The position numbers and the translations under genes were made by a program. A DNA stretch of 39,341 nt. It comes from a virus. Below, in pieces: positions 6,233 through 13,384 of this stretch. The notes below the pieces were generated by a model. It was not told the origin of the DNA and ran no database searches. It saw nothing but the letters and a program-made list of their open reading frames with translations. Location: the IMG/VR virus record IMGVR_UViG_3300037674_001089, positions 1 to 39,341 of that record, one strand, 5' to 3'. Position 1 is the stretch's first letter; every line of letters starts with the position of its first letter.

Positions 6233-7007
6233 CGTATTCGACCATACAGCCGCACCCGCCCCAATCAAACAGATCGAGTTGCGTGTCTTTCTCTTGGACT
6301 CGCTCTCGGAACTCGGTCATAGTCATTGGTCGAGTTGTCCCACCGCGGCGGTCCCGCAGTATCGCCACATCGGCTTCCAGGTAGTCTCGCAACGCTTGCT
6401 CTTCCAGTTCCCACACTCTGTACGTCTCAGGAATATTTTCAAGCGCCCACTTAAAATGGCCGTGCCCTGCCCTGACGCACAGCCCACCACAGTTGTTGTG
6501 CGGAGCACCGAGGTCGTACAGGTGGGGCTGCTCAATTCCGTACCTCGCTAACAACATGTCGGCGTCGGTTTTGTCGGTGACTGGTTCCCACAACAGCGGG
6601 AAGTCCACCTCATATGGTTCCCAATGTTTAGGTATGCGGTCGGCACGGTGCGCTTCGGTCCAATCAATCCCGAAGTACAGCACCGAGTCGTCAGGGTCAT
6701 AGTTCTCTCGCACATACTTCGCTGACGTTTCTTGCTTAAGGACGCGTGAGCAGATAGGGACTCGGTTGTTCCCTAGGAATCGTTCCTCTCGGAATACCTC
6801 CCAAATGTTTCGACCGTCGGCTACCTCTATGAGTGGGAGGTTGAGTGCTTCAGCCCCCTCACTGAGGAACCTGTACAGGTCTTCGTCCTCAGTTCTGGTG
6901 TCAGCAAACAAGAGGTCTATCTGATCCTCTGGGTACCGGTCCTGAACTTTCCATGCCGCTAGCCATGATGCTTTCCCCCCTGAGTACATCACTACGTGGG
7001 TTGTCAT
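6219..7007 (-). CDS. PAPS-reductase-like PP-loop ATP pyrophosphatase
   Basis: A 262-residue enzyme of the phosphoadenosine-phosphosulphate reductase / adenine nucleotide alpha-hydrolase family. The PP-loop SGGKAS is at residues 9-14, FADTRTEDEDLYRFL at 34-48 is the second family block, and RVPICSRVLK (82-91) matches the CC/C-type motif. Later cysteines (NNCGGLC and GGCGC) could bind zinc or an Fe-S cluster. Phage members are common, and the substrate is usually unknown; sulphur transfer to DNA or nucleosides is a possibility by analogy with DndC. Its 3' end overlaps the methyltransferase start, so the two are co-translated. The transcript may be leaderless (see the promoter at 7015-7020). Confidence 0.85.
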   Translation of the reverse strand: MTTHVVMYSGGKASWLAAWKVQDRYPEDQIDLLFADTRTEDEDLYRFLSEGAEALNLPLIEVADGRNIWEVFREERFLGNNRVPICSRVLKQETSAKYVRENYDPDDSVLYFGIDWTEAHRADRIPKHWEPYEVDFPLLWEPVTDKTDADMLLARYGIEQPHLYDLGAPHNNCGGLCVRAGHGHFKWALENIPETYRVWELEEQALRDYLEADVAILRDRRGGTTRPMTMTEFRERVQEKDTQLDLFDWGGCGCMVEYDEDP

Positions 7008-7010
7008 CAG

Positions 7011-7038
7011 TTGAATAATACCGTGCGGTTGCTATGGT
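7011..7038 (+). promoter_or_regulatory. Putative rightward promoter
   Basis: TTGAAT at 7011-7016 and TATGGT at 7033-7038, separated by 16 bases, lie upstream of the small gene at 7066 in a 58-bp divergent gap. It is a moderate match to sigma-70-type promoters. It overlaps the leftward -10 at 7015-7020, so transcription in one direction would exclude the other. Confidence 0.5.
7015..7020 (-). promoter_or_regulatory. Putative leftward -10 element, leaderless transcript
   Basis: The complement reads TATTAT, seven bases before the ATG of the PP-loop gene at 7007. A transcript from here would start at or next to the start codon, and no ribosome binding site is visible, which is the usual picture of a leaderless mRNA. 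No good -35 is present. Confidence 0.5.
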
Positions 7039-7065
7039 GGAGTGCATACCTAGTTGTGAGGGACA

Positions 7066-7266
7066 ATGGCAAATAAACAAAGCAAAGGCCGGCAGCGGCG
7101 AGCCGAGCTTATCCAGGCTGCCGATCAAGATCGGAAGTCGAAGAAGACACCGATGAAACGAAACCTGACGACGCCAACAGAATTTGTTGCGACACTCGAG
7201 GAACGAGTGCGGCAGAACCCAGAGTTGGCATGGACGCAGAGGCAACGGGAAATGGCAGGAATCTGA
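7066..7266 (+). CDS. Small basic hypothetical protein
   Basis: A 66-residue, strongly basic, hydrophilic protein (KQSKGRQRRAELIQ near the start). The GAGGG three bases upstream of the ATG is a close but usable ribosome binding site. No domain recognised; nucleic-acid binding is possible given its charge. First gene of a rightward operon and followed by a TGATG overlap. Confidence 0.6.
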   Translation: MANKQSKGRQRRAELIQAADQDRKSKKTPMKRNLTTPTEFVATLEERVRQNPELAWTQRQREMAGI

Positions 7267-7538
7267 TGATGTGTTCTTGGGAGTACGGTTTCTTCTGGGT
7301 GCTTCTCGTTCCTATAGTTGTCGCTCTAGTTTTTCTAGGTGCTGGTTACGTGATGGGTTTCATGGCGCGGCGAGATAGGGAATACCCTCCCCCTTATCTT
7401 GGACCGCACTGTGCGGAGTGCGGCGATGGTTTCTCTCACCTTGAGTGGGACCATCGCCACACTCGTGAGGACGGGGAAGATGTTCACGGCGAGTGTTGCA
7501 TCGCTACGACATGCGAATTCGCAAGGTCAGTAAAATGA
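7266..7538 (+). CDS. Small membrane protein with cysteine-rich tail
   Basis: A 90-residue protein with one strong membrane helix at about residues 8-32 (FFWVLLVPIVVALVFLGAG) and a hydrophilic tail containing CAECGDGFSHLEWDHRH and CCIATTC, which could bind zinc. I chose ATG 7266, overlapping the preceding stop as TGATG; the open frame starts earlier but in the preceding gene. The tail would face the cytoplasm if the basic ARRDR stretch is inside. Function unknown. Confidence 0.6.
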   Translation: MMCSWEYGFFWVLLVPIVVALVFLGAGYVMGFMARRDREYPPPYLGPHCAECGDGFSHLEWDHRHTREDGEDVHGECCIATTCEFARSVK

Positions 7539-7747
7539 ATCTGACTGCTTCGTGTCTGATCTGCCAACAGAAAGACAGCGTCAGTGTGTGGCCCCAGGAC
7601 TGGAACAAGTACGCAGGGGGAGCAAACTTGCAGGCTGTCTGGCCTGGGATGGATCCCGCTAAACGCGATGTCATCCACGGCTACGCCACCGGCGCCTATT
7701 TGTGTGTCCCCTGCAACGACAGGGGAGCCGAGGACGAGGACGAGTGA
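7535..7747 (+). CDS. Small zinc-ribbon protein
   Basis: A 70-residue acidic protein with two Cys pairs, CLIC at residues 7-10 and CVPC at about 59-62, typical of a zinc ribbon. ATG 7535 overlaps the preceding stop as ATGA. Its own stop overlaps the GTG start of the methyltransferase, so expression is coupled in both directions. It may be a cofactor for, or regulate, the adjacent methyltransferase; that is inference from position. Confidence 0.65.
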   Translation: MNLTASCLICQQKDSVSVWPQDWNKYAGGANLQAVWPGMDPAKRDVIHGYATGAYLCVPCNDRGAEDEDE

Positions 7748-8292
7748 GGTTCGCCTACGCTGACCCTCCCTACCCTGGGTACTCTGCCGCCTACTACAAA
7801 GACCACCCTGACTTCGATGGTGAGGTCGACCACACCAAACTGTTCGAACGTCTAGACACCTACGACGGGTGGGTGCTACACACAGCATCAGTCACGTTGG
7901 AGCATGTCATGAACTGTGCCGCTGACGCAGGTGTCGACGGGTATCGGATAATGTCGTGGATGAAAACTTTTGCAGCCTTCAAGCCGAATGTGCCAGTGGC
8001 GTACGCCTGGGAACCAGTGCTTGTGAAGGCGATTCGTAAGCCCGTGGTGAGCGACCGTCTCACATTGCGTGATTGGGTAGCGGAACGCATCACCATGCAA
8101 AAAGGGCTCGTGGGTGTCAAACCTGAAGCCGTGTGCATGTGGGCGTTCGAAGTAGCAGGAGCGGAACCGACTGACGAGTTCGATGACCTGTTCCCAGGTA
8201 GTGGCGCTGTCACCGCTGCGTGGCACAAGTGGCGTCTAGCCGTCTCAGAGGGAATCGGCGATGTCAACGGAACGCTGTTCGAAGATGAGTGA
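7744..8292 (+). CDS. DPPY-type DNA N6-adenine/N4-cytosine methyltransferase
   Basis: A 182-residue Rossmann-fold methyltransferase. DPPYPGY at residues 7-13 is motif IV, the catalytic block of amino-methyltransferases, and DLFPGSGAV at 148-156 is motif I (SAM binding). Motif IV precedes motif I, the order of beta-class or MT-A70-like enzymes. The start is GTG 7744, in GTGA overlap with the zinc-ribbon gene, which puts the DPPY block at the very N terminus. It lacks a recognisable target-recognition domain, so the DNA target may be short or set by a partner. No restriction enzyme is nearby; likely an orphan modification enzyme. Confidence 0.8.
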   Translation: MRFAYADPPYPGYSAAYYKDHPDFDGEVDHTKLFERLDTYDGWVLHTASVTLEHVMNCAADAGVDGYRIMSWMKTFAAFKPNVPVAYAWEPVLVKAIRKPVVSDRLTLRDWVAERITMQKGLVGVKPEAVCMWAFEVAGAEPTDEFDDLFPGSGAVTAAWHKWRLAVSEGIGDVNGTLFEDE

Positions 8293-8518
8293 TGATGACC
8301 GAGAGTGTCCTCTTCAGATGATGAGCGCCCCAAGAAGGTTCGGGGACAAGTTCATGGAACTGTCTTCGATGCACCTAGAGTTGGCACACGTTTATGAAGA
8401 TCTAGCAATACTGTGCGCTGAGCTTATTGTTGCCTCTGCCAGCGAGTACGATCATCCCGCTGTTGTCAGCAAATTGCCTGAGAACGTCATCCCGTTCCCA
8501 CGTCCAGAGGAGGACTGA
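8285..8518 (+). CDS. Hypothetical protein
   Basis: A 77-residue protein starting at ATG 8285, overlapping the methyltransferase stop by eight bases. The middle (SMHLELAHVYEDLAILCAELIVAS) is a likely helix and the end (NVIPFPRPEED) is a proline-rich tail. No family recognised. It is followed by GGAGG and the overlapping start of the HTH gene. Confidence 0.55.
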   Translation: MSDDDRECPLQMMSAPRRFGDKFMELSSMHLELAHVYEDLAILCAELIVASASEYDHPAVVSKLPENVIPFPRPEED

Positions 8519-8778
8519 TGTCAAACACTGTCATGGATATTAATGAAGCCCGAAAGCAGACTCGACTGATCATGGCTTGGCTGGCCTCTCTCTCCGATAA
8601 TCCGCTTGAGCACCTCAAGGAAGCCCAAGCGTTAAGCGACATGGTAAGTGACATGCGTTCAGAGGTGGCCGTTGCCCGCCAACAGGCAGCCTCCGCATGT
8701 GACGGGTACGGGGACACTGAACTAGCAAAACATGTTGGTGTTCACCGCTCTGCCATCTATCGGCTTCGCAACTCCTAA
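8518..8778 (+). CDS. Small helix-turn-helix protein
   Basis: An 86-residue protein: an N-terminal helical part and a C-terminal helix-turn-helix, DTELAKHVGVHRSAIYRLR at about residues 66-84, like a homeodomain or Fis-type fold. The ribosome binding site GGAGG lies five bases upstream, and the start overlaps the previous stop. It lies directly before the integrase gene and its promoter, so it could regulate integration, or be an excisionase-like factor; that is inference from position. Confidence 0.65.
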   Translation: MSNTVMDINEARKQTRLIMAWLASLSDNPLEHLKEAQALSDMVSDMRSEVAVARQQAASACDGYGDTELAKHVGVHRSAIYRLRNS

Positions 8779-8793
8779 CCATAACGCTATACT
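8765..8793 (+). promoter_or_regulatory. Putative integrase promoter
   Basis: TTCGCA at 8765-8770 and TATACT at 8788-8793 are 17 bases apart, with the -10 24 bases before the integrase ATG. The -35 lies within the end of the HTH gene. The -10 is followed by CCCTAGCAGTAGG, shared with the leader at 9862-9880. Confidence 0.65.
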
Positions 8794-8809
8794 CCCTAGC
8801 AGTAGGGAG
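8792..8809. promoter_or_regulatory. Palindrome covering the integrase leader and ribosome binding site
   Basis: CTCCCTA at 8792-8798 and TAGGGAG at 8803-8809 are perfect inverted arms around a GCAG spacer. The right arm is the ribosome binding site GGGAGG of the integrase, so an RNA hairpin here would hide it. At the DNA level, the arms overlap the -10 and could be an operator. Both roles would limit integrase expression. Confidence 0.6.
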
Positions 8810-8816
8810 GAATGTT

Positions 8817-9749
8817 ATGGGTAGTAGATCAGCAGAAGAGTTAGTTGCGGAATATTTGGAGTGGCGCAAACGCAGAACCGAGGCCACTGACCAGACGATG
8901 CATTCGTTACGTCACGTTCTGTCTAACTGGTTGAAGGTCGACACTGACCAGTTGGCGCCAACCGATGGGGATCTAGTTGACTTCGCTTATCGGTCGCGTA
9001 GAACAGGTGAACCGTCGAAGTACCGAATCAAGAACGACTTAAATGTCCTGCGCTCTTTTTATGATTGGGCGTACAGGTACGAGCACCTTCCGAAGGACTA
9101 CGGGTTGAGGCTGAGGGACGCTGTTCCGAAAATTTCTGAGCGCCTCAAACGTCATGTCCCCTTGGAAAATTTTTATTCGTTGCCGCACGCTGAGTTTCGG
9201 GACGAGTTGCGTTTCTGTTTGGGGCTTGGCTGGTTCGGAGGGTTGCGTGCCAACGAGATGGCTCGACTCAAAACGGAACATGTGCAGAACGACCGTTTGT
9301 TGGTTCAGAGGAAACGCACCAAACGAGGGACAGACCACCAGTCACTCCCTTGGGTAGCTGTTGGTGAGTTTCTTGCTGAGAAACATGAAGAGTGTGGTCA
9401 TGATGCGTGGCGTGTGTGGCTGGCCTACAAGGAGTTGATGTTGCGATCAGAGTCCCGTGGTGGCTACCTGATTCCCCAGGGTCGAGGTGAGCCCGAGTCG
9501 ACCCGTCGCCTTCAAACTTTCTTTTGGAACCCTGCTGGGTTCGTCTATTCAGGGAAAAACGAATCGTCGTTGCCGTTCACCCCGCACGACTTGCGGCATT
9601 CGTTCGGTCACAACCTTTTCCAAGCAGGACTGCCCATTGAGAGGGTCGCAGGATTGATGAATCATGCCACCAGTGCGACGACACAAAAATATTATGTGGA
9701 CATGAGTGACGGGTTAGAGGAAGACCTGAAGGAACGGATGTCGGCGTGA
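8817..9749 (+). CDS. int: Tyrosine recombinase (integrase)
   Basis: A 310-residue site-specific recombinase. The N-terminal half (about 5-100) is the core-binding SAM-like domain. The catalytic domain shows Arg144 in GGLRANEMARL, a Lys region near 166-170 (RKRTKR), His257-x-x-Arg260 in HDLRHSFGHNL, His283 in GLMNHATSATTQ and the nucleophile Tyr292 (or Tyr293) in QKYYVDM. These are the complete R-K-H-R-H-Y set. It would catalyse integration and excision of the phage chromosome. Its own promoter and palindrome precede it. The attachment site is not identified; no tRNA gene is present in the window. Confidence 0.93.
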   Translation: MGSRSAEELVAEYLEWRKRRTEATDQTMHSLRHVLSNWLKVDTDQLAPTDGDLVDFAYRSRRTGEPSKYRIKNDLNVLRSFYDWAYRYEHLPKDYGLRLRDAVPKISERLKRHVPLENFYSLPHAEFRDELRFCLGLGWFGGLRANEMARLKTEHVQNDRLLVQRKRTKRGTDHQSLPWVAVGEFLAEKHEECGHDAWRVWLAYKELMLRSESRGGYLIPQGRGEPESTRRLQTFFWNPAGFVYSGKNESSLPFTPHDLRHSFGHNLFQAGLPIERVAGLMNHATSATTQKYYVDMSDGLEEDLKERMSA

Positions 9750-9853
9750 GTGAAGAGGAACCACCTATCGACCTGTGTAAGTGCCACGGGTTGCTGCCGG
9801 CTTACTGCCCGTGGCGACGACTATTTGTTCCCAAAGACGTGACAGACCCTTGA
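9746..9853 (+). CDS. Tiny cysteine-rich protein after integrase
   Basis: A 35-residue frame beginning at GTG 9746, overlapping the integrase stop as GTGA and ending at 9853. The product has a CKCHGLLPAYCPWRR motif (C at about 11, 13 and 21), possibly a minimal zinc site, with a basic C terminus. It is too short to identify, but the overlap follows the coupling pattern used throughout the genome. Its end overlaps the promoter at 9839-9867. Confidence 0.4.
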   Translation: MSEEEPPIDLCKCHGLLPAYCPWRRLFVPKDVTDP

Positions 9854-9867
9854 CAAACCGTTACAAT
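9839..9867 (+). promoter_or_regulatory. Putative promoter of a short transcript
   Basis: GTGACA at 9839-9844 and TACAAT at 9862-9867 are separated by 17 bases, each matching five of six consensus positions. The -10 is followed by CGCTAGCAGAAGG, like the integrase leader. A terminator hairpin begins only 16 bases downstream of the -10. Confidence 0.6.
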
Positions 9868-9882
9868 CGCTAGCAGAAGGAT

Positions 9883-9910
9883 GGCCGCCCCAGGCGGCCT
9901 CTTTCCTTTA
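9883..9910 (+). terminator. Rho-independent terminator after integrase
   Basis: GGCCGCC at 9883-9889 pairs with GGCGGCC at 9893-9899 across a three-base CCA loop and is followed by TCTTTCCTTTA. It ends the integrase transcript, or the short transcript from the promoter at 9839-9867. Confidence 0.85.
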
Positions 9911-10016
9911 TGAGGGCTTGTACGTCTTGACAGCGCGAGCGTCACTGAGTGTCCCACCTCTCTTCTAGTTTAAATCCCGTAATACCGCGCACCGGCACGG
10001 TACATTTGAGGTTGAA

Positions 10017-10892
10017 ATGGTCACACCCCCTAAGCACATACACAAGTTCCGTCAGTCAAACATCAATGACTTCTGGAAATGCCCTGAGTACGGTCGACGT
10101 AAACATGCTGGCCTGATCAAGGAGCAAAACAACTCTGACTTCGTTCGAGGCAATGCTGTCCATAATTCGATTGAAGCGTTCGGTCTTGAATGGATGATCG
10201 AAGATACCCAGATGCCGTTGGTGACATTGCTCGAACTTGGAGAGCGATGCTTCGAAGAGGAATCATCAATGCCTGACACAACGTGGCGGGCGAACCCAGA
10301 AAAAGTTTTGGAGCAGGTCAACCAGCGGTTGACGCAGTGGTACGAGAAGGCCCTCCCTGTTTTGCGTCGCCCCAGTGCCATTGAACAGAAGTTCGAATTC
10401 TTGGCGTACGAGGATGCTGTACGTCAAATCTATTTAACAGGGACGCCTGACTGGGTTGAAGGTGAACCAGGGGATCCGTTGTCTCGAATCGTGGACTGGA
10501 AAAACCCAGGCGGCCCACCCCGAGATGAGTGGCTGACGCGTCGCTCCAATCTGCAATCAGTTGTGTACACATTTGCTACAGGTATCGAACGGTTCACACT
10601 GTGCCATCTTCTCCCTCCCGTGAAGAAAAGAAATGGACTAATAGTTGACGAGCCCTCTTGGATAGAGATGGGTCGCAACGAACGAGAACACGAGGCACTC
10701 ATCGACATGATCGTGGGTTTAGCCGTGACTCTCGAAGCGAACTTGACAGCTCTCCCGCAGAAATGGGACTCGTGGTTCTGTTCCGCAGACTGGTGCCCAG
10801 CGTGGTCTGACTGTAGGGGTAAGTACGTGACCGATGATGTAAGAGATCTTGGTCGACCGATTCTGACAATAAAGAAAGAAGTCAGTGTATAA
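10017..10892 (+). CDS. Fe-S cluster PD-(D/E)XK exonuclease (Cas4/RecB-like)
   Basis: A 291-residue nuclease. RGNAVH at 44-49 (His49), TPDWV with Asp145, VDWKN with Asp160 and Lys162, and QSVVY at 180-184 form the RecB-family PD-(D/E)XK core. Cys22 near the N terminus and Cys255, Cys260 and Cys266 near the C terminus have the spacing of the 4Fe-4S cluster of Cas4 and AddB-type nucleases. Such enzymes degrade DNA ends for recombination. The ATG has GAGG five bases upstream. First gene of the replication/recombination block; likely acts with the downstream helicase and RusA in replication and repair. Confidence 0.85.
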   Translation: MVTPPKHIHKFRQSNINDFWKCPEYGRRKHAGLIKEQNNSDFVRGNAVHNSIEAFGLEWMIEDTQMPLVTLLELGERCFEEESSMPDTTWRANPEKVLEQVNQRLTQWYEKALPVLRRPSAIEQKFEFLAYEDAVRQIYLTGTPDWVEGEPGDPLSRIVDWKNPGGPPRDEWLTRRSNLQSVVYTFATGIERFTLCHLLPPVKKRNGLIVDEPSWIEMGRNEREHEALIDMIVGLAVTLEANLTALPQKWDSWFCSADWCPAWSDCRGKYVTDDVRDLGRPILTIKKEVSV

Positions 10893-10915
10893 ACATAAAC
10901 AAACTAGGAGGCCAG

Positions 10916-11422
10916 ATGGCCGATAACTACAACCCCCAAGTGGGGATCATACAAACAGCCGCCCATGTGGCGGGACGAATACACGCAGGTTCAGGCGATC
11001 AAAACGCTTGGGGAGCCACATTCGAGACGGTTCTTTCGGCACTCTTGGAAGAGGTCGAAGACACCAACTCTAAAAGCGTTGCGAATACTGCACCGCCACT
11101 TCCCGCAACTGACAATAGTCAGCCTGCAGCACCCCAGCCTGCCCTAGCTCAAGCACCATCGACTGGGAACAAGAAGCAAACAATGTGGGACTACTTGTTC
11201 ACTAACCCAGGTTCAGCGTTCTGCAACGTCAATGACCCTCGGTCCAAGACAGGTGGAGGTAAAGGCCCCGACTTCAGATTCAAGAACGTCGGCAACCCCT
11301 ATCTCGAGGAAGGCTTGTGGGCTGACTCGGTACCAACACGGTTCAATACTGCGGAAGGCATCGTGCAGTTCGCTACAAAGATGGAAGCCATCGCAGAATT
11401 ACGACAGAGGATGGGCCATTAG
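10916..11422 (+). CDS. Hypothetical protein of replication block
   Basis: A 168-residue protein: a helical N-terminal part (1-50), a Pro/Ala-rich linker (about 58-80), and a C-terminal part containing a Lys/Gly-rich stretch SKTGGGKGPDFRFKN (about 109-123). It has a strong AGGAGG ribosome binding site and its stop overlaps the start of the helicase gene. The layout and place between exonuclease and helicase suggest a replication accessory factor such as a helicase loader or ssDNA-binding protein, but I see no diagnostic motif. Confidence 0.6.
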   Translation: MADNYNPQVGIIQTAAHVAGRIHAGSGDQNAWGATFETVLSALLEEVEDTNSKSVANTAPPLPATDNSQPAAPQPALAQAPSTGNKKQTMWDYLFTNPGSAFCNVNDPRSKTGGGKGPDFRFKNVGNPYLEEGLWADSVPTRFNTAEGIVQFATKMEAIAELRQRMGH

Positions 11423-12420
11423 TGAGTGACGCGCCGGTACTTCTGGAGCGATCCGATATTGAGCAAAGCGTCCTCTCCCTGCGTTCTGCCAATAAAGAAA
11501 TCGATCAAACTCCGAAAGTGCCGGCGCGTTCTTTTAACCTGATCGATCCGACGAGCACAGCAGTCTCTTCATGGATCGATTACGCCACCAACCCTGAGGC
11601 CCGCTGGCTCACTGGATTCCATCGACTCGATGTAATGACCAGGGGCCTCGGGCGAGGTGAACTTGCATTGTTCATGGGGAGATCCCACATGGGAAAATCG
11701 CAGGTTGTATTCAACGCCTGCATCCACTCTCTTTTAAACGTGGAGGACGTTCGCATCATTCTGTTTAGCCCAGATGAGCCTCGCGAACTGATCGTCGCAA
11801 AGTTCTACTCGCTCATGTTTGGGCTCAACTCGATTGAGGTAGAGAAACGAATGCGTGAAGGTGACCCTGCTCTCGTTGCTCACCTGACCGAACTAGCAGA
11901 GCCAGGGAACTACCTCGACAAACTCTTGATCTATGACGGTTCGCCGTCGTTTCAAACGATGCATGATGTCGTCGTCGAAGCGGAAGACTACTGGCAGATG
12001 CCAGCGACGCTAACGGTCTGCGACTACCTCGAACTCTTCGGTGGCGCAGGCGCAGCTGACTCTCAAGGGGTGATCGCTAAAGCGCAGGGCATGAAAATAT
12101 TTGCTAAAGAGGCAGACATCCCTGTCGTACTCATCCACCAGCAGGGGAGATCGGGAACTGTCGGCGAATCCGCTGGCCTGTACTCCTCGCGTTTCGGTGG
12201 AGAACAAGAAGCTATCTTCGCTTACGAGGTGTACCGTCAGCGGGACCGTTCGGACTTGAGCGCAGCCGAACGTCGCTTTCATGAGAACTCGATCAACATC
12301 AACCTTGTGAAGAACAAGCGCGGCAACCTCCGAGGCGACCTCACCTACTATTTGGATCCTGAGTCTGGTCAGATCAGGGAGTACACCACAGATCTAGTCC
12401 CCGAAGCCGATGACTTCTGA
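11422..12420 (+). CDS. DnaB-like replicative helicase (RecA-fold ATPase)
   Basis: A 332-residue ATPase. The Walker A block is GRSHMGKS at 86-93, followed by a FSPDEP block (115-120). The Walker B equivalent is TLTVCDYLEL at 196-205, and VVLIHQQGR and NLVKNKRG are the later DnaB-like motifs. It lacks the large N-terminal DnaB domain, so it corresponds to the C-terminal ATPase part with a short leader. It should unwind DNA at the fork. The start is GTG 11422, overlapping the preceding stop. The following primase gene overlaps its end by eleven bases, so both are made together. Confidence 0.85.
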   Translation: MSDAPVLLERSDIEQSVLSLRSANKEIDQTPKVPARSFNLIDPTSTAVSSWIDYATNPEARWLTGFHRLDVMTRGLGRGELALFMGRSHMGKSQVVFNACIHSLLNVEDVRIILFSPDEPRELIVAKFYSLMFGLNSIEVEKRMREGDPALVAHLTELAEPGNYLDKLLIYDGSPSFQTMHDVVVEAEDYWQMPATLTVCDYLELFGGAGAADSQGVIAKAQGMKIFAKEADIPVVLIHQQGRSGTVGESAGLYSSRFGGEQEAIFAYEVYRQRDRSDLSAAERRFHENSININLVKNKRGNLRGDLTYYLDPESGQIREYTTDLVPEADDF

Positions 12421-13384
12421 ACTCGTTCAAAACTTTGCCGACCTCCATCAGGGAGGCGCAGTAGCTGACGCTGGCGATGAGTTTCGTCCACGTAAAGACC
12501 CTGATGGGAAACCAACTGCCCACGAAGGGCCAGCATATCTCGCTGCGATAGACGACCACCTATACGGGGATGAACCCCTCGGTGTGTACCCATTGATGTC
12601 CACCACTCCCCCCACCGTATGGTGGGGTGCAGTTGATTGGGACCTAGATAAAGATCGGGACTACCCCGAACACTCACTCATACATGCAGCGAACGTAACG
12701 AACGTCCTCGACATGTATGGAGTTACCTCTTTCACTGAGATCTCTCGCAGCAAAGGTGTCCACCTGTGGGTGTACGCCAAAGAACCAGTCTCAGCGAAGA
12801 CAATGCGGAACGCATTGATGGCTGCGTGCTCGGTGGTCAAGGCCCCAGTCGTTGAGGTCTATCCGAAACAGATAGCGCTATCTGGGAAAGGGTTCGGGAA
12901 CGGCATCCGTTTGCCCTACCCCAGGGTTGGGTTCCATGGGAAGCAAGTAGTGCGTCGAGGATCTTGGACCCTTAGCGTCGATGAGTTCGTTAAAGAAGCG
13001 ACAGCCCACCGCTACCCAGCGCCAGTCTTCGAGGAACTCGAAGATCTTGCCCCCAAGGTGGTGACCCCGTCACCGATACCTACCCGCCGTTTGTCGTGGG
13101 CGAAACGCCGACGAGTGGGTTCAGTCAGTCAAGAAATATTGGACCGTGGACCAGCCATGATTAACGGCAAAGTGGATCGTTCAAAATCGATGTTCACTCT
13201 CGCTGTGGGACTACTTGGCGCTGGATGGCCGCACGATGAGGTGATCCGAACTTTGTCTGACTGGGATGCACGCTTCGCTCGAAAGTTCTCTGACCGGCCC
13301 GACGCCGATCAGCGTTACGCTGAGATGGTCGCTGCTGCTGACCGTCGTTACCGAGCCGACCAAGGAGTTCTCCATGGAACCTGA
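12410..13384 (+). CDS. Archaeo-eukaryotic primase (TOTE-type PrimPol)
   Basis: A 324-residue primase. WWGAVDWDLD at about 71-80 supplies the catalytic Asp76-x-Asp78, SRSKGVHLWVY at 112-122 carries the catalytic-site His118, and VEVYPKQ with GFGNGIRLPYPR (148-172) is the third block characteristic of TOTE-conflict primases. The C-terminal part (about 220-324) looks like a primase-associated helical domain. It should make primers and may also polymerise. It overlaps the helicase gene and precedes RusA. No separate DNA polymerase is found in the window, so it may supply priming for the host polymerase. Confidence 0.85.
   Translation: MTSELVQNFADLHQGGAVADAGDEFRPRKDPDGKPTAHEGPAYLAAIDDHLYGDEPLGVYPLMSTTPPTVWWGAVDWDLDKDRDYPEHSLIHAANVTNVLDMYGVTSFTEISRSKGVHLWVYAKEPVSAKTMRNALMAACSVVKAPVVEVYPKQIALSGKGFGNGIRLPYPRVGFHGKQVVRRGSWTLSVDEFVKEATAHRYPAPVFEELEDLAPKVVTPSPIPTRRLSWAKRRRVGSVSQEILDRGPAMINGKVDRSKSMFTLAVGLLGAGWPHDEVIRTLSDWDARFARKFSDRPDADQRYAEMVAAADRRYRADQGVLHGT

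Noticed and set aside
9850-9867. TTGACA at 9850-9855 as the -35 for the TACAAT at 9862
   Set aside because: The spacing is six bases; GTGACA at 9839-9844 gives 17 bases.
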